Below are positions 62,285 to 64,000 of a stretch of DNA of 64,000 bases, in pieces. The stretch covers positions 5,208,001 to 5,272,000 of the forward strand of contig NZ_AP018441.1 in NCBI RefSeq assembly GCF_009937975.1, in the 5' to 3' direction. Within the stretch, counting starts at the first letter, position 1. Each line of letters opens with the position of its first letter. The position numbers and the translations under genes were made by a program. The notes beneath the pieces were generated by a model. It was given only the letters and a program-made list of their open reading frames with translations. It did not search any database and was not told the origin of the DNA. This stretch comes from Undibacterium sp. YM2. GTDB lineage: Bacteria > Pseudomonadota > Gammaproteobacteria > Burkholderiales > Burkholderiaceae_D.

Positions 62285-62968
62285 ATGTTCAGCCACATCA
62301 AAGCCGCCATCATCGATCTCGACGGCACCATGATAGATACCGCACCAGACTTTCTGGTCGCCATCAACCGCATGCGAGAAGACTTTGCGCTGACACCGCT
62401 GACACTGGGCGTCATCAAGACCATGGTGGGCAAGGGTTCTGAAAATCTTATCCATAAAGTTTTATCCGTGGATTTTGATGCGGATGGCGTGGCAGCACGT
62501 TTCAATGATGCATTGGCTGCTTACCAGAGCCATTACCTGAGTATTAATGGTGACCACAGCCAGCTTTACCCTGAGGTACAGGAAGGCCTGCAAGCCATGC
62601 ACGATCTGGGTCTGCGCCTGGTCTGCGTCACCAATAAACCACTGGACTTCGCCCTGCCGCTGATGCAAAAGAAGGAAATATTCCATTATTTTGAGCAAGT
62701 CTATGGTGGCGACAGTTTTGCAAAAAAGAAACCTGATCCCCTGCCCATGCTGGAAGCCTGCAAAGCCCTGAACTTGCCACCGTCACAAGTGCTGGCCATA
62801 GGTGATTCCAGTAATGATGCAATTGCCGCCCGCGCTGCCGGTTGCCCTGTATTGACAGTGCCGTATGGATACAACCACGGTGAAGCTGTACAAAATATTC
62901 AAAGTGATGGTATAGTCGAAACCCTGTTGGTAGCAGCACAACTGCTGTCAGCGAAAAACTCTCATTGA
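62285..62968 (+). CDS. gph: Phosphoglycolate phosphatase
   Basis: Gph removes phosphate from 2-phosphoglycolate formed during DNA repair or oxygenation. The 227-residue HAD protein has the nucleophile motif IDLDGTMIDTAPDF, motif II VCVTNKPLDFA, the lysine in KKKPDPLPML and motif IV AIGDSSNDAIAARAAG. The first motif reads D-L-D-G-T with both aspartates. Its start has a poor ribosome binding site, 69 bases after rpe, but the position and sequence fit. It precedes trpE, as in related genomes. Confidence 0.92.
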   Translation: MFSHIKAAIIDLDGTMIDTAPDFLVAINRMREDFALTPLTLGVIKTMVGKGSENLIHKVLSVDFDADGVAARFNDALAAYQSHYLSINGDHSQLYPEVQEGLQAMHDLGLRLVCVTNKPLDFALPLMQKKEIFHYFEQVYGGDSFAKKKPDPLPMLEACKALNLPPSQVLAIGDSSNDAIAARAAGCPVLTVPYGYNHGEAVQNIQSDGIVETLLVAAQLLSAKNSH

Positions 62969-63015
62969 CTTTCAAACCATTCACATAACGAATGTTCCTC
63001 GATAACAAACGTTCC

Positions 63016-63072
63016 ATGATCACTCCAGGCACTTTTGAGGCCTGGCTATGGCGACGCTGGCAATTCTGTTAA
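63016..63072 (+). CDS. trpL: Candidate trp operon leader peptide
   Basis: An 18-codon frame, MITPGTFEAWLWRRWQFC, lies between gph and trpE, with tryptophan at positions 10, 12 and 15. Three Trp codons in six are far above chance and are the mark of a trp attenuation leader. CCAGGC (63025-63030) and GCCTGG (63040-63045) within it can form a hairpin. A downstream intrinsic terminator is not obvious, as no T run is seen before trpE, so regulation might act by ribosome-dependent folding or Rho. The ribosome binding site is weak. The call is inferred from codon content and position. Confidence 0.6.
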   Translation: MITPGTFEAWLWRRWQFC

Positions 63073-63234
63073 TACACGAATGCCGCGAGTGGCTGTGCAC
63101 ATCCCCAGCACATCTTCTTGCTTGTTATACCAATCTGTCTTACCCGTCCATACTCTCTTGAGCGAATTTGCGTGCGCTGTTGTCGTTGACGCGTGCATAA
63201 GTTTCAGGAGCAGGCAGGCGGTTGAAAGAAAACC

Positions 63235-64000
63235 ATGACCGAACTCGAATTCAAATCGTTGGCCGCGCAAGGCTACAACCGTATCCCCATGATTGCGGAA
63301 GCCTTCGCCGATCTGGAAACCCCGCTCACCCTGTATCTGAAACTCGCGCAAACCCAGAATGCGGGCAAGAATACCTTCTTGCTTGAATCCGTCATGGGTG
63401 GCGAGCGTTTTGGCCGCTATTCCTTCATAGGCCTGCCTGCCAATACCCTGGTGCGCAGCTTTGGCGACAAAGTCGAAGTCCTGAAAAATGGCCAGGTCAT
63501 AGAGAGGCGCGAGATGAACCCGCTGGATTTCATTGCTGAATTCCAAGCGCGTTTCAAAGTGGCATTACGCCCTGGCCTGCCACGCTTCTGCGGCGGCCTG
63601 GCTGGCTACTTTGGCTACGACGCCGTACGCCATGTAGAAAAACGCCTGGCTGGCAAGGCACCAAAAGATGATCTGGGCTTGCCAGAAATTCAGTTATTGC
63701 TGACTGAAGAACTGGCCGTCATCGACAATGTATCCGGCAAACTCTATCTCATCGTGTATGCCGACCCTACCCAGCCAGAAGCCTGGTCCAAAGCCCGCCA
63801 GCGCCTGAAAGACTTGCGCGCCATGCTGCGCCGTAGTGTTGATGCGCCTGTTACATCAGCTTCAGTCCGTACAGAAGCCATACGCGACTTCGCCAAGGAT
63901 GATTATCTGAAGGCAGTAGAAAAAGCCAAGGAATACATCATGGCTGGTGACCTCATGCAGGTGCAGGTTGGCCAGCGCATCAAGAAACCCTATGTCGATT
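63235..64000 (+). CDS. trpE: Anthranilate synthase component I, N-terminal part
   Basis: TrpE makes anthranilate from chorismate in the first step of tryptophan synthesis. The 255 codons present begin MTELEFKSLAAQGYNRIP and include NTFLLESVMGGERFGRYSFIG, where LLES is the tryptophan feedback site. PRFCGGLAGYFGYDAVRHVE and the domain start DDYLKAVEKAKEYIMAGDLMQVQVGQR follow, as in chorismate-binding enzymes. The gene runs off the window, so the catalytic half is not seen. It follows gph by 266 bases that contain the leader peptide. Confidence 0.95.
   Translation, partial: MTELEFKSLAAQGYNRIPMIAEAFADLETPLTLYLKLAQTQNAGKNTFLLESVMGGERFGRYSFIGLPANTLVRSFGDKVEVLKNGQVIERREMNPLDFIAEFQARFKVALRPGLPRFCGGLAGYFGYDAVRHVEKRLAGKAPKDDLGLPEIQLLLTEELAVIDNVSGKLYLIVYADPTQPEAWSKARQRLKDLRAMLRRSVDAPVTSASVRTEAIRDFAKDDYLKAVEKAKEYIMAGDLMQVQVGQRIKKPYVD

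Overview
The window looks like chromosome of a betaproteobacterium of the order Burkholderiales, most likely family Oxalobacteraceae (Undibacterium or a close relative). This is inferred from the rrn operon layout (16S, tRNA-Ile, tRNA-Ala, 23S, 5S), the thiC-led thiamine operon behind a TPP riboswitch, the rpe-gph-trpE order, the DUF4214/RTX giant protein and general protein character. No database search was possible. No prophage, insertion sequence, integron or CRISPR array was seen.

Layout. 1-3 kb: start of a UvrD-type helicase (leftward), a DapA-family aldolase, a secreted ClpP-fold protein and a frameshifted membrane/pilin-like gene. 3-8.4 kb: leftward thiamine operon (TPP riboswitch, thiC, thiS, thiG, thiD, thiE), split between thiS and thiG by a DUF559 nuclease-like gene bracketed by inverted repeats. 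8.4-16.6 kb: c-di-GMP signalling block: a TPR-GGDEF protein with a frameshift inside its GGEEF motif, a 1517-residue hybrid kinase with GGDEF and EAL domains, and a periplasmic binding protein that may feed it. 16.9-17.2 kb: remnant of a TonB-dependent receptor. 17.5-26.9 kb: valS, a DUF2147 protein, a solute-binding protein convergent with a sensor kinase, a YdcH-like protein, DUF3025, pyrC and a secreted metzincin-like protease. 27.1-32.2 kb: a 1705-residue cysteine-free, RTX-containing, S-layer-like protein with a perfect CRP-type palindrome upstream. 32.5-38.6 kb: glutamate/aspartate ABC transporter (gltIJKL), a second binding-protein paralogue and gdhA, forming a glutamate uptake and catabolism neighbourhood. 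38.9-52.9 kb: a LysR regulator, an Atm1-type ABC exporter, a PglD-like acetyltransferase, a glycosyltransferase, a thioesterase, PhoD phosphatase, fadD, a molybdopterin oxidoreductase, a hydroxyisobutyrate-dehydrogenase-family protein, PagL and a small zinc-ribbon-like protein. 53-59.4 kb: a complete leftward rrn operon with promoter, boxA sites and terminator, flanked by dispersed palindromic repeats. 59.9-64 kb: a frameshifted enoyl-CoA hydratase, a small membrane protein, apaG, rpe, gph, a candidate trp leader peptide and the start of trpE.

Two themes deserve attention. First, three genes (near 2.83, 8.89 and 60.41 kb) are each broken by exactly one missing G in a G run, which points to homopolymer under-calling rather than three real mutations. 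Second, a repeat family of the kind that encodes spurious PNPPLEGEG peptides brackets the DUF559 gene inside an otherwise conserved operon, suggesting a small mobile or repeat-associated nuclease unit.
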